The notes: a model not told the origin generated them from the letters alone. DNA of 64,000 nucleotides from VRUE01 sp040879985 (GCA_040879985.1 JBBDJH010000014.1:1-64000), one strand, 5' to 3'; positions 46,210 through 55,232 are shown, counted from the stretch's first letter. Numbers and translations are program-made.

Positions 46210-48892
46210 CAGGCCTTGCTCCCCGGCGGGCTCGCGGCCGCCCCGCCGAGTCGCTTGATCTCCACATCGACCGGGCCGCCGTCGAGCAGCGCGTTGGCGT
46301 TGCCCTCGCCGGTTCCCTCGATCAGGAAGCAGGTGCCCGGCTCGATCCGCTCGCGGATCGCCACCCGCGCCCGCACCGTCGTGCCGTTCTGCGAGACGTC
46401 AACCTCATCGCCGGTCTTCAGTCCGAGCCGCTCCGCATCGGACAACGAAAGCTCGACCCGCTGCCGCGGCTGCAAGAACTTCAGCGGCGGGTTCAGCTCG
46501 GTGATCGGGCCCGCCCAGAGGTCTCGGTAGGTGCCGAGCGTGAGAGAGCTCGAAGCGGGGAGGGCGNNNNNNNNNNNNNNNNNNNNNNNNNNNNNNNNNN
46601 NNNNNNNNNNNNNNNNNNNNNNNNNNNNNNNNNNNNNNNNNNNNNNNNNNNNNNNNNNNNNNNNNNGGCGGAGTCCGCGGCGGGGAGGGAAGCTGCCGCG
46701 TCGCGGTCCTGCCAGCGGATGCCGCGGCCGGCGATGGCCGCGTCGTCGATTCCGGCGTAGAAGGGGACTGCAGCGGTCAGAGCCGCGAGGGCTGAGGGTT
46801 GGGAGACGATCCCGGTGTCGTGGCTGAGCGCGAGAGAGAGCTCGGCGAGGACGCCCCAGTTGGGGCGGATCTCGCCGGGGCGCTTGGCTGAGGGCCTTAC
46901 TCGTTGCAAGCGCCCGTCTGGATGCGTGACCGTGCCGTCCTTCTCGGCGTGGGTCTCGAGCGGGAAGACGACGTCGGCCTTGGCGGTCGTGGCGTTCTCG
47001 AAGGTCGAGAAGCAGATGACGTTCTCCGCGGAGGTCAGGGCGCGGTCCCAGGCGACCGTGTCGGGGAAGTCGCGCAGCGGGTCGACGCCGAAGAGGAGCA
47101 GGGTCGTCAGCTCGCCCGACTCGAGCGCGGCGCGGATCTGCTCGGTGTTCATCCCCACCGCCGGGAAGGATCCGTTCGTCGTGGAGGCGCCCTCCTCCCC
47201 GGGGACGGCGCCGGCGACCGTGGCCTCGCTCAGGCCCGGGCCGGCGTCGGGGAGGCAGCCGGCCTCGCGCAGGCCGCGGGCATTGGCGAGGTCGGGGATT
47301 TCCAGCAGGCCGCTGCCGTCCTTGCCCGCCAGGTCGAGCGCCGCGGCCAGGTCGAGCAGCGCCGCGGTCGCCGCCTCGCCCTCGCGGCCGATCCGCTCGC
47401 CCCAGACGATCACGATGCGCCCGGCGCCGCGCAGAACCTCGGCAACCTCCGCCGCGCTGTTCCTTTCCCCTGCCATAGCGGGAGAAGGAACAGCGGAACC
47501 GGGGGTTTCGGAGTGCAGCGTCCTCGCCAGCCCGGCGAGGAAGTGGGTCGCCTCACCCGGGGCGTAGCGGCTCACGGCCGCGGCGCCGCCGTCGAGCGTC
47601 GTCGGGCGGTCGGTTGCGACCGCCAGCCTGGCACCGTTGCGGCGCATCGCCTTGCGGATCCGCAGGTCAAGGATCGGCGAGCTGTGCAGCGGGTCGGAGC
47701 CGACCAGCAGGATCGCCTCGGCGCCGTCGATCTCGCGCACTTGGGCCGAGAGCTCGGGTTGCGCGAGCTGCAGCAGGGTGTCGCGCGACGGGCCGCGCGA
47801 GAGCCGCGACTCGACGTGGGGCGAGCCGAGCGCCTCGCGCAAGATCCGCTGCACCAAATAGCCCTCCTCGTTGGAGGCGTCGCCGACGATCGCTGCGACC
47901 CCGCGCGCCGACGAGTGGTCGCTTGACGTCGTCATGGTGGTGCCAACTGACCGCTCACCCTCCCGCGGCGCCTCGGCCCCCCGCAGCGCCTCGGCGGCCT
48001 TGGCGATCGCGTCGTCCCACGTGGTGGGCCCGCCGCGCAGGCGCGGCGCCGTGACGCGCTCTCCGGCGGCGAACATCTCGAAGCCGTAGCGGCCGCGGTC
48101 GCAGAGCCAGCCGTCGTCGACGTCGGGGTTGTCGCGGGCGACGACACGCTTGACCTGCTCGTCGCGGACGGTGAAGCTGACGTTGCACTGGCTCGGGCAG
48201 AGCGTGCAGATCGAGCCCGCCTGCTCGATGTCCCAGGGCCGGGCGCGGAAGCGGTAGGTGTAGCTGGTCAGCGCGCCGACCGGGCAGAGGTCGGTGATGT
48301 TGCCGTGGAAGGGGTCGACGTAGGGCCGGTCATCGAAGGTGCCGACGAAGGTGCGGTCGCCGCGCTCGAGCAGCTGCAGCTGCGAGTCCTCGCTGACCTC
48401 CTGGCTGAAGCGCACGCAGCGGTAGCAGAGGATGCAGCGCTCGCGGTCGATCGCGACCAGCGGCGAGAGCTCGACCGGCTTCTGGAAGTGCCGCTTCTCG
48501 TCGGTCATGCGGCTCTTGCCGGGGCCCCAGCCCATCGTGATGTCCTGCAGCGGGCATTCGCCGCCTTTGTCGCAGACGGGGCAGTCGAGCGGGTGGTTGA
48601 CGAGCAGGAACTCGACCACGGCGCTCTGCGCGTGCTTGACCTGGTCGGTGCGGGTGTGGACGACCATGCCGTCGCGGACCGGGGTCGAGCAGGAGGTCTG
48701 CAGCTTCGGGATCCCCTCGATCTCGACCAGGCACATGCGGCAGGCGCCGACCGGTTCACCGAGCTTCGGCTCGTAACAGAAGACCGGGATCTCGACATCG
48801 CCGCGCTTGGCGGCGTCGTGCAGCATCTCGCCCTCGGTCGCGGCGACCTCGCGGCCGTCGATCAGCAGGGTTATCTCCTTGCCGCGGCTCAC
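46209..48892 (-). CDS. nuoG: NADH-quinone oxidoreductase subunit G, interrupted by an assembly gap
   Basis: About 890 aa. [2Fe-2S] N1b: CYEPKLGEPVGACRMCLVEI ... QTSCSTPV; N3/N5 ligands HPLDCPVCDKGGECPLQD and ERCILCYRC; a further [4Fe-4S] site ICTLCPSQCNVSF with WLCDRGRYGF, then a molybdopterin-oxidoreductase-like domain. GTG 48892 overlaps the nuoF stop. Two palindromic insertions (47453-47497 and 47913-47956) lie in poorly conserved parts. The 100-N gap at 46567 breaks the frame: before it frame runs to AAASLPAADSA, after it ALPASSSLTLGTYRDLWAGP continues to the natural end ASPPGSKA in another frame, so the gap length is wrong rather than the gene broken. Confidence 0.92.
46567..46666. other. 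Assembly gap of 100 N in nuoG
   Basis: Exactly 100 undetermined bases. The nuoG frame differs on the two sides, so the true missing length is not 100 and differs from it by a number not divisible by three; 100 N is a placeholder. Confidence 0.98.
47453..47497. repeat. 45-bp palindromic element, in-frame copy in nuoG
   Basis: Arms (C)GCTGTTCCTT and AAGGAACAGCGGA, centre TCCCCTGCCATAGCGGGAG; the outermost 3 bases of the left arm are altered. Encodes NuoG residues 466-480 (SAVPSPAMAGERNSA) in the same phase as the kgd copy. Confidence 0.88.
47913..47956. repeat. 44-bp imperfect palindrome in nuoG
   Basis: GAGTGGTCGCTTGACGTCGT... pairs imperfectly with ...GCCAACTGACCGCTC. It encodes the low-complexity SVGTTMTTSSDHSS segment of NuoG (about residues 313-327), which looks like an insertion between conserved parts. 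No second copy was seen in the window. Confidence 0.5.
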
Positions 48893-50211
48893 GTCGCCGC
48901 CCCCAGGGTCTCGGCGGGGCCCTGCACGGCGGCGATCCGCGCGGAGTCGAGCGCCGGCCCCGCCTCGGCGATGACCTGCTCGAACTCGTCGCGGAACTTC
49001 CTCACCATCGCGCTGACCGGCATCGCCATCGAGTCGCCGAGCACGCAGAGGCAGTTCCCCATGATGTTGTCCTGGACCGAGCTGATGATGTCGAGGTCCA
49101 TCGGCGTGGCCTCGCCGCGCACGACCCTTTCCAGCATCTTCACCGTCCAGTTGGTGCCCTCCCTGCACGGCGTGCACTTGCCGCAGGACTCGTGGTGGTA
49201 GAAGCGCGCCGTGCGCAGCGCCATGTGGGGGATCGAGACGCTGTCGTCGGCGACGATGATCGAGCCCGAGCCGAGCATCGAGCCGGCCTCGGCCATCGCC
49301 TCGAAGGAGTAGGGCAGGTCCATCCCCTCCTCGGGGGTGAGGACCGGCGAGGAGGAGCCGCCTGGGTAGAAGGCCTTGACCTCGCGCCCCTCCAGCGGCC
49401 CGCCGGCGAGGCCGTAGATCAGCTCGCGGGTGGGGATGCCCAGCTCGACCTCGTAGTTGCCCGGGCGGCGCACGCCGCCGGAGACGGAGACGACCTTGGT
49501 CCCCGGCGACTGCTCGGTGCCGAAGCCCTTGAACCACTCGGCCCCGTGGGCGACGATCCGCGGCACGTTGGAGAGCGTCTCGACGTTGTTGATCAGGGTC
49601 GGGCCGCCGTAGAGGCCCTGCACCGCCGGGAAGGGCGGCTTGAGGCGCGGGTTGCCGCGCTTGCCCTCGAGCGCGTCGAGCAGCGCCGTCTCCTCGCCGC
49701 AGATGTAGGCGCCGGCGCCGCGGTGGACGATCAGCTCGAGGTCGCGGTGGCTGCCGAGGATGTCCACGCCGAGGTAGCCGGCCTCGTAGGCTTCGGCGAC
49801 CGCGGCGTCGAGGATGTCGGCCTGCAGGTCGTACTCGCCGCGGATGAAGATGAAGGCGTGGCCGGCGTCGGCGGCGATCGCGGCGATCGCGATCCCCTCG
49901 ATCAGCTGGTGCGGGTTGCGCTGCATCAGCTCGCGGTCCTTGAAGGCCCCGGGCTCGGACTCGTCGGCGTTGCAGCAGAGGTACTTGTCGATCTCACCGC
50001 GCGGCAGGAAGGAGGCCTTTTTGCCCATCGAGAAGCCGGCGCCGCCGCGCCCGCGCAGGCCCGAGTCCTCGAGCTCCTTGAGGATCTCCTCGGCCTCCAT
50101 CTGGCGGTAGGCCTTCTTCAGCGTCGCGTAGCCGCCGTAGCCCTCATAGCCGGCCAGCGTGCGCAGCGCCGGGTCCTCGGCGTGCTCGAGCAGGAGGCGG
50201 GTCTCAGCCAT
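48889..50211 (-). CDS. nuoF: NADH-quinone oxidoreductase subunit F
   Basis: 440 aa, NADH dehydrogenase module. FMN/NADH site GRGGAGFSMGKKASFLPRG (about 54-72), LCCNADESEPGAFKDRELM (about 78-96), GAGAYICGEETALLDALEGK (about 165-184) and the N3 [4Fe-4S] ligands ESCGKCTPCREGT (about 344-356) with the fourth Cys in GNCLCVLGD. The start overlaps the nuoE stop by 8 bp; the stop overlaps the nuoG start by 4 bp. Accepts electrons from NADH. Confidence 0.96.
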   Translation of the reverse strand: MAETRLLLEHAEDPALRTLAGYEGYGGYATLKKAYRQMEAEEILKELEDSGLRGRGGAGFSMGKKASFLPRGEIDKYLCCNADESEPGAFKDRELMQRNPHQLIEGIAIAAIAADAGHAFIFIRGEYDLQADILDAAVAEAYEAGYLGVDILGSHRDLELIVHRGAGAYICGEETALLDALEGKRGNPRLKPPFPAVQGLYGGPTLINNVETLSNVPRIVAHGAEWFKGFGTEQSPGTKVVSVSGGVRRPGNYEVELGIPTRELIYGLAGGPLEGREVKAFYPGGSSSPVLTPEEGMDLPYSFEAMAEAGSMLGSGSIIVADDSVSIPHMALRTARFYHHESCGKCTPCREGTNWTVKMLERVVRGEATPMDLDIISSVQDNIMGNCLCVLGDSMAMPVSAMVRKFRDEFEQVIAEAGPALDSARIAAVQGPAETLGAAT

Positions 50212-50821
50212 CTCCGCCCCCGTTCGCGGCGGCCGCGTCGCCGGCCAGCGGCCGCTTCGCCAGCGCCTTGCTCGGCAGAACCTCGTCGCCGGCCAACAAC
50301 TGATCGATCGCCGTCTTCCCGTCAGCAGGCTCGAGCGGCCCGAAATAGCGCTCGTCGATCGAGGCCATCGGCGCGATGTCGCAGGCCCCGAGGCACTCGA
50401 ACCCGGTCACGAAGAGGTCGTCGCGGCCCTCGGCGGCAGTCCGGAACGCATCGAGCAGCTCGTCCCCGCCCCGCATCCAGCAGCTGATGTTGGTGCAGAC
50501 GGCCACTTTGTGCGACCCGACGGGCTCCGTATGCAACAGGTCATAGAAGCTCGCCACGGACTCCAGGTAGGCCGGGGTCACCCGCATCACCGCAGCAGCC
50601 TGCCGAATCCCCTCCGGAGTACACCAGCCATACAAGCGCTGCACAGCCCAAAGCGCCGGAATCGACACCGAGTGCCGATCGGGGTACCTGCCCATTAAGG
50701 TCTCGATCTCCTCCCGCAGCCCAGCAGGGCAATCGACCTCATGCAGCTCCGGAATTCCCTCCGAAGCACGATCGGGAACCCGACCATCACTCACTGCTCG
50801 ATCGACTGGGAAGTCAGCCAC
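50204..50821 (-). CDS. nuoE: NADH-quinone oxidoreductase subunit E
   Basis: 205 aa thioredoxin-fold [2Fe-2S] protein (N1a): ligands in VCTNISCWMRGG (about 108-119) and FECLGACDIAP (about 142-152). N-terminal helix bundle LYGWCTPEGIRQAAAVMRVT. The N-terminal ~25 and C-terminal ~25 residues are extra and hydrophilic. ATG 50821 is 22 bp from the palindromic element that separates it from nuoD. The 5' 120 bp have lower GC than the rest. Confidence 0.94.
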   Translation of the reverse strand: MADFPVDRAVSDGRVPDRASEGIPELHEVDCPAGLREEIETLMGRYPDRHSVSIPALWAVQRLYGWCTPEGIRQAAAVMRVTPAYLESVASFYDLLHTEPVGSHKVAVCTNISCWMRGGDELLDAFRTAAEGRDDLFVTGFECLGACDIAPMASIDERYFGPLEPADGKTAIDQLLAGDEVLPSKALAKRPLAGDAAAANGGGDG

Positions 50822-50842
50822 GATCCTTCTCCTTGGCCTGTG

Positions 50843-50968
50843 AGGTGAGGGTGGGGGTGTCCGGGCGAGCGCGGCGTCCTCTTTTTCGCCCCAGCGACAT
50901 TCTCGGACGGCCGCCCACGTCTCCAGGCGAAAAACCCAGCACTCGGCCGGACACCCCCACCCTCACCT
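50843..50968. repeat. 126-bp palindromic element, 'TTTTTCGC' family, copy C, inside the nuo operon
   Basis: Perfect 22-bp arms at 50843-50864 (AGGTGAGGGTGGGGGTGTCC...) and 50947-50968. Centre GCGCGGCGTCCTCTTTTTCG ... AGGCGAAAAACCCAGCACTC matches copies A and B. It covers the nuoD stop codon (50963-50965) and ends 22 bp before nuoE, so the nuo mRNA would carry a large hairpin between nuoD and nuoE. Confidence 0.9.
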
Positions 50969-52150
50969 GTCGACCCCGCCCAAGATCGGATCGAGCATGC
51001 CCAGCGAAGCAATCATGTCGGCGACGTAGGTGCCCACCGACATATCTTTGAAGCACTGCAGGTTGACGAACGAGGGGTCACGGAAGTGGACCCGGGCCGG
51101 CTTGGCGGAGCCGTCGGCGAGGACGAAGCAGCCAAGCTCGCCGCGCGGCGACTCGATCGAGTAGTAGACCTCGCCGGCCTCGACCCGGTAACCCTCGGTG
51201 ACCAGCTTGAAGTGGTGGATCAGCGACTCCATCGAGGTCGACAGCTCCGAGCGCGGCGGCAGCACGTACTTGCGGTCGTCGGCGATGAACGGTCCTTCCG
51301 GCAGCCCGTCGAGCGCCTGCTCGACGATCCGCACCGACTCGAGCATCTCCGCCACCCGCACCCGGTAGCGGTCGTAGCCGTCGCCGACCGTGCCGACCGG
51401 GATCTTGAAGTCGACCTCCGGGTAGGCGAGGTAGTCGAAGGCCTTGCGCAGGTCCCAGGGCTCGCCGGCGGCGCGCAGCAGCGGCCCGGTCACGCCGAGC
51501 TCGAGCAGCCGCTCGCGCGGGATGATGCCGACCCCCTTGGTCCGCGAGAGGAAGACCTCGTTGCGGTCGAGCAGGTCTTCGTACTGGCCGATCCGCACCG
51601 GCATCTCGGCGATGAACTCGCGCAGCTTCGCCTCGAAGCCGAGCGGGATGTCCTCGATCACCCCGCCGACCTGGAAGTAGCGCGTGTGCATGCGCTGCCC
51701 GCAGGCCATCTCGAAGAGGTCGAGGATGCGGTCGCGCTCGCGGAAGCAGTACCAGAGCATCGAGATCGCGCCGAGGTCGAGCGCCGTCGTGCCCAGCCAG
51801 ACGAGGTGCGAGTGGATCCGGTTGAGCTCGAGGAAGATCGTCCGCAGGTAGCGCGCCCGCGGCGGGATCTCGAGCTCGACGAGCCGCTCGACCGCGCCGC
51901 AGAAGGCCTCCATCTGGAAGAAGTAGGAGACGTAGTCCATCCGCTCGACGAAGGGGATGACCTTCCAGTAGCTCTTGTCCTCGCAGGACTTTTCGATCCC
52001 GGTGTGGACGTAGCCGATCACCGGCTTGAGGTCCCTGACCACCTCGCCCTCGAGGTCGACGACCAGGCGCAGCACCCCGTGCGTGGCCGGGTGGTGCGGG
52101 CCGATGTTGATCGTCATCAGCTCGGTCTGGGTGTCCAGCGCCTCAGCCAT
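50963..52150 (-). CDS. nuoD: NADH-quinone oxidoreductase subunit D
   Basis: 395 aa, 49-kDa quinone-site subunit related to NiFe hydrogenase large subunits. N-terminal INIGPHHPATHGVLRLVVDL (about 14-33) with the quinone-site His, YVHTGIEKSCEDKSYWKVIP, SPRGELGCFVLADGSAKPAR (about 337-356), and C-terminal MIASLGMLDPILGGVDR. ATG 52150 overlaps nuoC by 8 bp. Its last three codons lie in the arm of a palindromic element, so the terminal residues may be of element origin; GG(V)DR endings are nonetheless normal for the family. Confidence 0.96.
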   Translation of the reverse strand: MAEALDTQTELMTINIGPHHPATHGVLRLVVDLEGEVVRDLKPVIGYVHTGIEKSCEDKSYWKVIPFVERMDYVSYFFQMEAFCGAVERLVELEIPPRARYLRTIFLELNRIHSHLVWLGTTALDLGAISMLWYCFRERDRILDLFEMACGQRMHTRYFQVGGVIEDIPLGFEAKLREFIAEMPVRIGQYEDLLDRNEVFLSRTKGVGIIPRERLLELGVTGPLLRAAGEPWDLRKAFDYLAYPEVDFKIPVGTVGDGYDRYRVRVAEMLESVRIVEQALDGLPEGPFIADDRKYVLPPRSELSTSMESLIHHFKLVTEGYRVEAGEVYYSIESPRGELGCFVLADGSAKPARVHFRDPSFVNLQCFKDMSVGTYVADMIASLGMLDPILGGVDR

Positions 52151-52670
52151 AGTTGCGCTCGTTGTAGGTGAAGGTGACCGGCTCGCCGCCGACCGGGAAG
52201 TCGCGCCGCTGCGGCCACCCCACGTAATCGTCCGGCATCAGGATCCGCGTCAGGTCGGGGTGCCCCTTGAAGACGATCCCGAAGAAGTCGTAGACCTCGC
52301 GCTCCTGGAAGTTCGCGGTCGGGAACAGCTCCACGCAGGAGTCGATCTCGGGGAGTCGATCGGTTCCATCCGCCGCCGGGTCGGCCAGCAGCGCCTTGAC
52401 CCGCAGCCGCTCGACCCGGTCGCGGTTGAGCAGCTCGTAGTGGACCGCGAAGCGCGGCTCGGCGGGCAGGTAGTCGGCGGCGTGCAGGCTGGAGAGGAAG
52501 CGGTAGCCCTGGCCGGGCGCGTCGCGCAGCCAGCCGAGCACGGCGAGGATCTGCGCCGGGTCGACGGCGAGGGCCGGCTGGCCGCGGTCGAAGCTCGTCG
52601 CCAGCACGGCGCCGGGGTGGTCCCCCTCGATCTCGCCCCGGATCAGCTCCAGGCCGGGGGCGTCAGGCAC
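52143..52670 (-). CDS. nuoC: NADH-quinone oxidoreductase subunit C
   Basis: 175 aa, 30-kDa subunit. Signature ELFPTANFQEREVYDFFGIV FKGHPDLTRILMPDDYVGWP (given in two pieces; about 114-153) and RRDFPVGGEPV. The N-terminal half is short compared with E. coli. ATG 52670 overlaps the nuoB stop by 8 bp; stop overlaps nuoD by 8 bp. Separate nuoC and nuoD genes, not the fused form. Confidence 0.94.
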   Translation of the reverse strand: MPDAPGLELIRGEIEGDHPGAVLATSFDRGQPALAVDPAQILAVLGWLRDAPGQGYRFLSSLHAADYLPAEPRFAVHYELLNRDRVERLRVKALLADPAADGTDRLPEIDSCVELFPTANFQEREVYDFFGIVFKGHPDLTRILMPDDYVGWPQRRDFPVGGEPVTFTYNERNYG

Positions 52671-53331
52671 GGATCAGCCCTCGCGCCCCCTCGTAGGCGG
52701 CCGCCGCCTCCGGGCTCGGCTCGCTGCGCGGGCCGCCCCGCGCCCACTCCTCGCTGCCGCTGGCGTCGTAGCGCTGCCGCCAGCCCTGGTCGGGGTTGCC
52801 CTGGATCTTGCGCTGCAGCTTGGTGAAGCCGTAGAGGACCGCCTCGGGGCGCGGCGGGCAGCCGGGGATGTGCAAATCGATCGGCATGAACTTGTCGGCG
52901 CCCTGGACCACGGCGTAGTTGGAGAACATGCCGCCGCTGGAGGAGCAGGCGCCCATCGAGATCGCCCACTTCGGCTCCAGCATCTGGTCGTAGAGGCGGC
53001 GCACGACCGGCGCCATCTTGATCGAGACCCGGCCCGAGAGGATGATCATGTCGGCCTGGCGCGGCGAGGCCCGCAGCGCCTCGGCGCCGAAGCGGGCGAG
53101 GTCGTAGCGGGCGGTGACGATCGAGATCGGCGCCTCGATCGCGCAGCAGGCGAGGCCGAAGGTGAGCGGGAACATCGAGTTCGAGCGCGCCCAGCCGAGC
53201 ATCTTCTCGAAGTTGGTCATCACCACCTTCTCCTCGACGTAGCGCTCCAGCTCCTCGCCCTCGAGGTCGCCGCGCAGCATGTCGCGGGCGCGCAGCTGCT
53301 TGCCGCGCAGGCTCTGCCGCTCTACCTCCAA
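52663..53331 (-). CDS. nuoB: NADH-quinone oxidoreductase subunit B
   Basis: About 222 aa, carrying cluster N2. Ligands in FGLACCAIEAPIS (tandem Cys), MGACSSSGGMFSNYAVVQGA and LHIPGCPPRPEAVLYGFTKL. The N-terminus is uncertain: TTG 53331 overlaps the nuoA stop by 10 bp and gives MEVERQSLRGKQL; internal ATG codons at RDMLRGD and VVMTNFEKML are alternatives. The C-terminal 35 residues (YDASGSEEWARGGPRSEPSP) are an extra hydrophilic tail. Confidence 0.93.
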   Translation of the reverse strand: MEVERQSLRGKQLRARDMLRGDLEGEELERYVEEKVVMTNFEKMLGWARSNSMFPLTFGLACCAIEAPISIVTARYDLARFGAEALRASPRQADMIILSGRVSIKMAPVVRRLYDQMLEPKWAISMGACSSSGGMFSNYAVVQGADKFMPIDLHIPGCPPRPEAVLYGFTKLQRKIQGNPDQGWRQRYDASGSEEWARGGPRSEPSPEAAAAYEGARGLIRA

Positions 53332-53699
53332 TCGAGCGCACCCTTTCGCCAGACGTAGACGAAGGCGACCAGCAGCAGGAAGACGAAGACGATCAGCTCG
53401 CCGAGCACGAAGAGGCTGTCGGCGTCCTTGAGGATGACCCCGATCGGGTAGAGGAAGACGACCTCGATGTCGAAGAGGATGAACAGCATCGCGACCAGGT
53501 AGAAGCCGATCCCGAAGCGCATCCCGCTCGAGGAGGCGACCGGGATGCCGGACTCGTAGGGCTCGCCCTGGCGGCGGCTGGCGGCGGTCGGCCGGGCCGG
53601 CTTCTTCGGCCCGATCAGGTGGTTGAGCAGGACGAAGGCGGTGCCGACGCCGAGGCCGAGCAGCGCGAAGACGAGTATCGGTAGGTAGCTCTTCAGCAT
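53322..53699 (-). CDS. nuoA: NADH-quinone oxidoreductase subunit A
   Basis: 125 aa, three helices. Typical YESGIPVASSSGMRFGIGFYLVAMLFILFD is seen in pieces (YESGIPVA about 48, RFGIGFYLVAMLFILFDIEV about 60-79). ATG 53699 gives MLKSYLPILVFALLGLG, the normal N-terminus; a longer frame upstream is Arg-rich and unlikely. First gene of the operon nuoA-N; promoter expected in the AT-rich 53700-53853 region. Confidence 0.94.
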   Translation of the reverse strand: MLKSYLPILVFALLGLGVGTAFVLLNHLIGPKKPARPTAASRRQGEPYESGIPVASSSGMRFGIGFYLVAMLFILFDIEVVFLYPIGVILKDADSLFVLGELIVFVFLLLVAFVYVWRKGALDWR

Positions 53700-53853
53700 C
53701 GGGGTTCTGCGGCGTCCGCTCCGGTGGCGCTCCCCGCGCCTCGCCGTCGTCGCCTGCAACCGCTGTTATACACCCACCTTGTGACAACTTGCTACATAGT
53801 GATATTTCGCATCAGGAAGCCGAATTCCGACCCATTCGGGCGGAAATAGGCCG
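53700..53853. promoter_or_regulatory. Divergent promoter region of the nuo operon
   Basis: 154 bp between nuoA and the 144-aa membrane protein gene. Its middle (53763-53815) is distinctly AT-rich for this genome. On the minus strand TATAAC (53764-53769) could be a -10 box for nuo; on the plus strand TTGTGA (53779-53784) with GATATT about 16 bp later could serve the other gene. TTGTGACAA is a small dyad. Box assignments are tentative. Confidence 0.4.
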
Positions 53854-54288
53854 ATGGTCGCGGCACACCTCGCGGTCGGCGTCGCGCTGATCGCCCTCAA
53901 CCTCGTCGCCTTCGCGTTCGGCGGCATCGCCTGGCTGCGCAAGCGACCCTCGATCCCCTTCTGGTACCTGCTCCGCGCCGCTCAGGTCTCGGTCTTCGTC
54001 CAGGCGCTGCTCGGCGGCCTGCTCGTCTTTACCGGCCACCAGCCGACCGAGGACCTCCACTACGTCTACGGGATCCTCCCCCTGGTCGTCTCCTTCCTCG
54101 CCGAGGGCGCCCGTGCCGGCGCCGCCCAGCGCGAGCTCGGCGAGCTCGACTTCGAATCCCTCCCCGCCGACGAGCAGCAGGAGCTCGCCCTGGCGATAGT
54201 CCGCCGCGAGATGGGGATCATGGCGGTCAGCTGCGGGGTGATCCTCTTCCTCGGCCTGCGCGCCGCCTTCTCCAGCAGCGCCTTCTGA
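53854..54288 (+). CDS. Small integral membrane protein, hypothetical
   Basis: 144 aa with four hydrophobic helices (AVGVALIALNLVAFAFGGIA, FWYLLRAAQVSVFVQALLGG, LHYVYGILPLVVSFLAEGA, MGIMAVSCGVILFLGLRAAF) and a cytoplasmic acidic segment ELGELDFESLPADEQQELAL between the third and fourth. No family recognised; the fold resembles small cytochrome-b-like or heme-copper-associated proteins, but no heme His pairs are certain. It is divergent from nuo and convergent with the flavin reductase gene, 5 bp from its stop. Confidence 0.72.
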   Translation: MVAAHLAVGVALIALNLVAFAFGGIAWLRKRPSIPFWYLLRAAQVSVFVQALLGGLLVFTGHQPTEDLHYVYGILPLVVSFLAEGARAGAAQRELGELDFESLPADEQQELALAIVRREMGIMAVSCGVILFLGLRAAFSSSAF

Positions 54289-54293
54289 GGCGC

Positions 54294-54770
54294 TCAGCCC
54301 AGCGGGCGGTACTCGCCGCGGTGGAAGACGAGCGGGTCGCCCTCGCCGGTCTGCAGGGCGGTGACCTCGCCGGTGACGATCACGTGGTCGCCGCCGGCGA
54401 TCACGTCGCGCAGGTCGCAGGCGACGAAGACGAGGGCGGCGTCGATCGCCGGGATGCCGTCGCGCTCGCTCCAGTCGATGCCCTGCCACTTGTCGGCCAC
54501 CGGCGCCTTGCTGGCGAAGGCGCGGGCGATCCGCTCCTGGCCGGCGGGCAGGACGCCGATCCCGAAGCGGTTCGCCGCCTGCACGGCGAGCAGCGTCCGC
54601 GAGCCGCGGTCGAGGCAGGCCAGCATCAGCATCGGCTCGATCGAGAGCGAGCTGACCGCGTTGGCCGTCGCGCCCGCCGGCCCCTGCGCGCCGGCGGCGG
54701 TGACGACGGTGACCCCGGTGGGCAGCATCCCGATCGCGACCCGGAAGGCGGCGGGGTCGGGCGGGCTCAT
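54294..54770 (-). CDS. Flavin reductase family protein
   Basis: 158 aa, FMN-binding split-barrel of the HpaC/flavin reductase-like type. Features: N-terminal FRVAIGMLPTGVTVVTAAG (about 9-27), GATANAVSSLSIEPMLMLAC (about 33-52), RFGIGVLPAGQERIARAFAS and C-terminal DHVIVTGEVTALQTGEGDPL. Such proteins supply reduced flavin to monooxygenases; no partner is adjacent. ATG 54770. Divergent from the cytochrome c gene with 51 bp between starts. Confidence 0.88.
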   Translation of the reverse strand: MSPPDPAAFRVAIGMLPTGVTVVTAAGAQGPAGATANAVSSLSIEPMLMLACLDRGSRTLLAVQAANRFGIGVLPAGQERIARAFASKAPVADKWQGIDWSERDGIPAIDAALVFVACDLRDVIAGGDHVIVTGEVTALQTGEGDPLVFHRGEYRPLG

Positions 54771-54821
54771 AGCGGGGATCGGGAGTCGGCCATCTCAGCT
54801 GGACAATATGATGCGCGCCGC

Positions 54822-55220
54822 GTGCGACCTGCACTAGCAATAGCCCTGGCCGCGACGGCCGCCCTCCTTTTCGCCGCCTGCGGGTTCGGCGAGGAGGGCA
54901 TCGCGCTCTCCAAGGACGACCCCGACTACAACGGGGCCGTGATCTTCTCCACCCACTGCAGCGGCTGCCACACGCTGAGCGCCGCCGGCACGCAGGGGAC
55001 GGGGAACCGCAGCGCCCGCACGCAGGGTCCCAACCTCGACCAGCGAACCGAGACCTACGACGATGCTCTCTTCGCGATCCAGAACGGCGGCTTCTCCGGG
55101 GCGATCATGCCGCAGAACATCGTCGTCGGCGATGAGGCCGAGGCCCTGGCCCGCTTCGTCGCCAGATACTCCGGCAGCGAAGCCGGGGAACCGCCGAGCC
55201 CCGGCGCCCCCTCGCCCTAG
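54822..55220 (+). CDS. Lipoprotein cytochrome c
   Basis: 132 aa. Signal peptide with lipobox (IALAATAALLFAACGFG; Cys about 20), so membrane-anchored on the outside. One heme-binding CxxCH motif in FSTHCSGCHTLSAAGT (about 48-52) and an axial Met in GAIMPQNIVVGDEAEALARF (about 88). The sequence between has a Gly/Ser/Arg insertion (TGNRSARTQGP). Monoheme class I cytochrome, likely donor or acceptor to a terminal oxidase. GTG 54822 was chosen as the only start giving a proper signal peptide. The serS gene follows 12 bp downstream. Confidence 0.85.
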   Translation: MRPALAIALAATAALLFAACGFGEEGIALSKDDPDYNGAVIFSTHCSGCHTLSAAGTQGTGNRSARTQGPNLDQRTETYDDALFAIQNGGFSGAIMPQNIVVGDEAEALARFVARYSGSEAGEPPSPGAPSP

Positions 55221-55232
55221 CGGGAGGCCGCG

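Noticed and set aside
46493..49537. Apparent 1014-codon single gene spanning the N run in nuoG
   Set aside because: It starts inside nuoF in the wrong frame and ends after the gap out of frame; the real nuoG runs 48892 to 46209 once the gap length is corrected.
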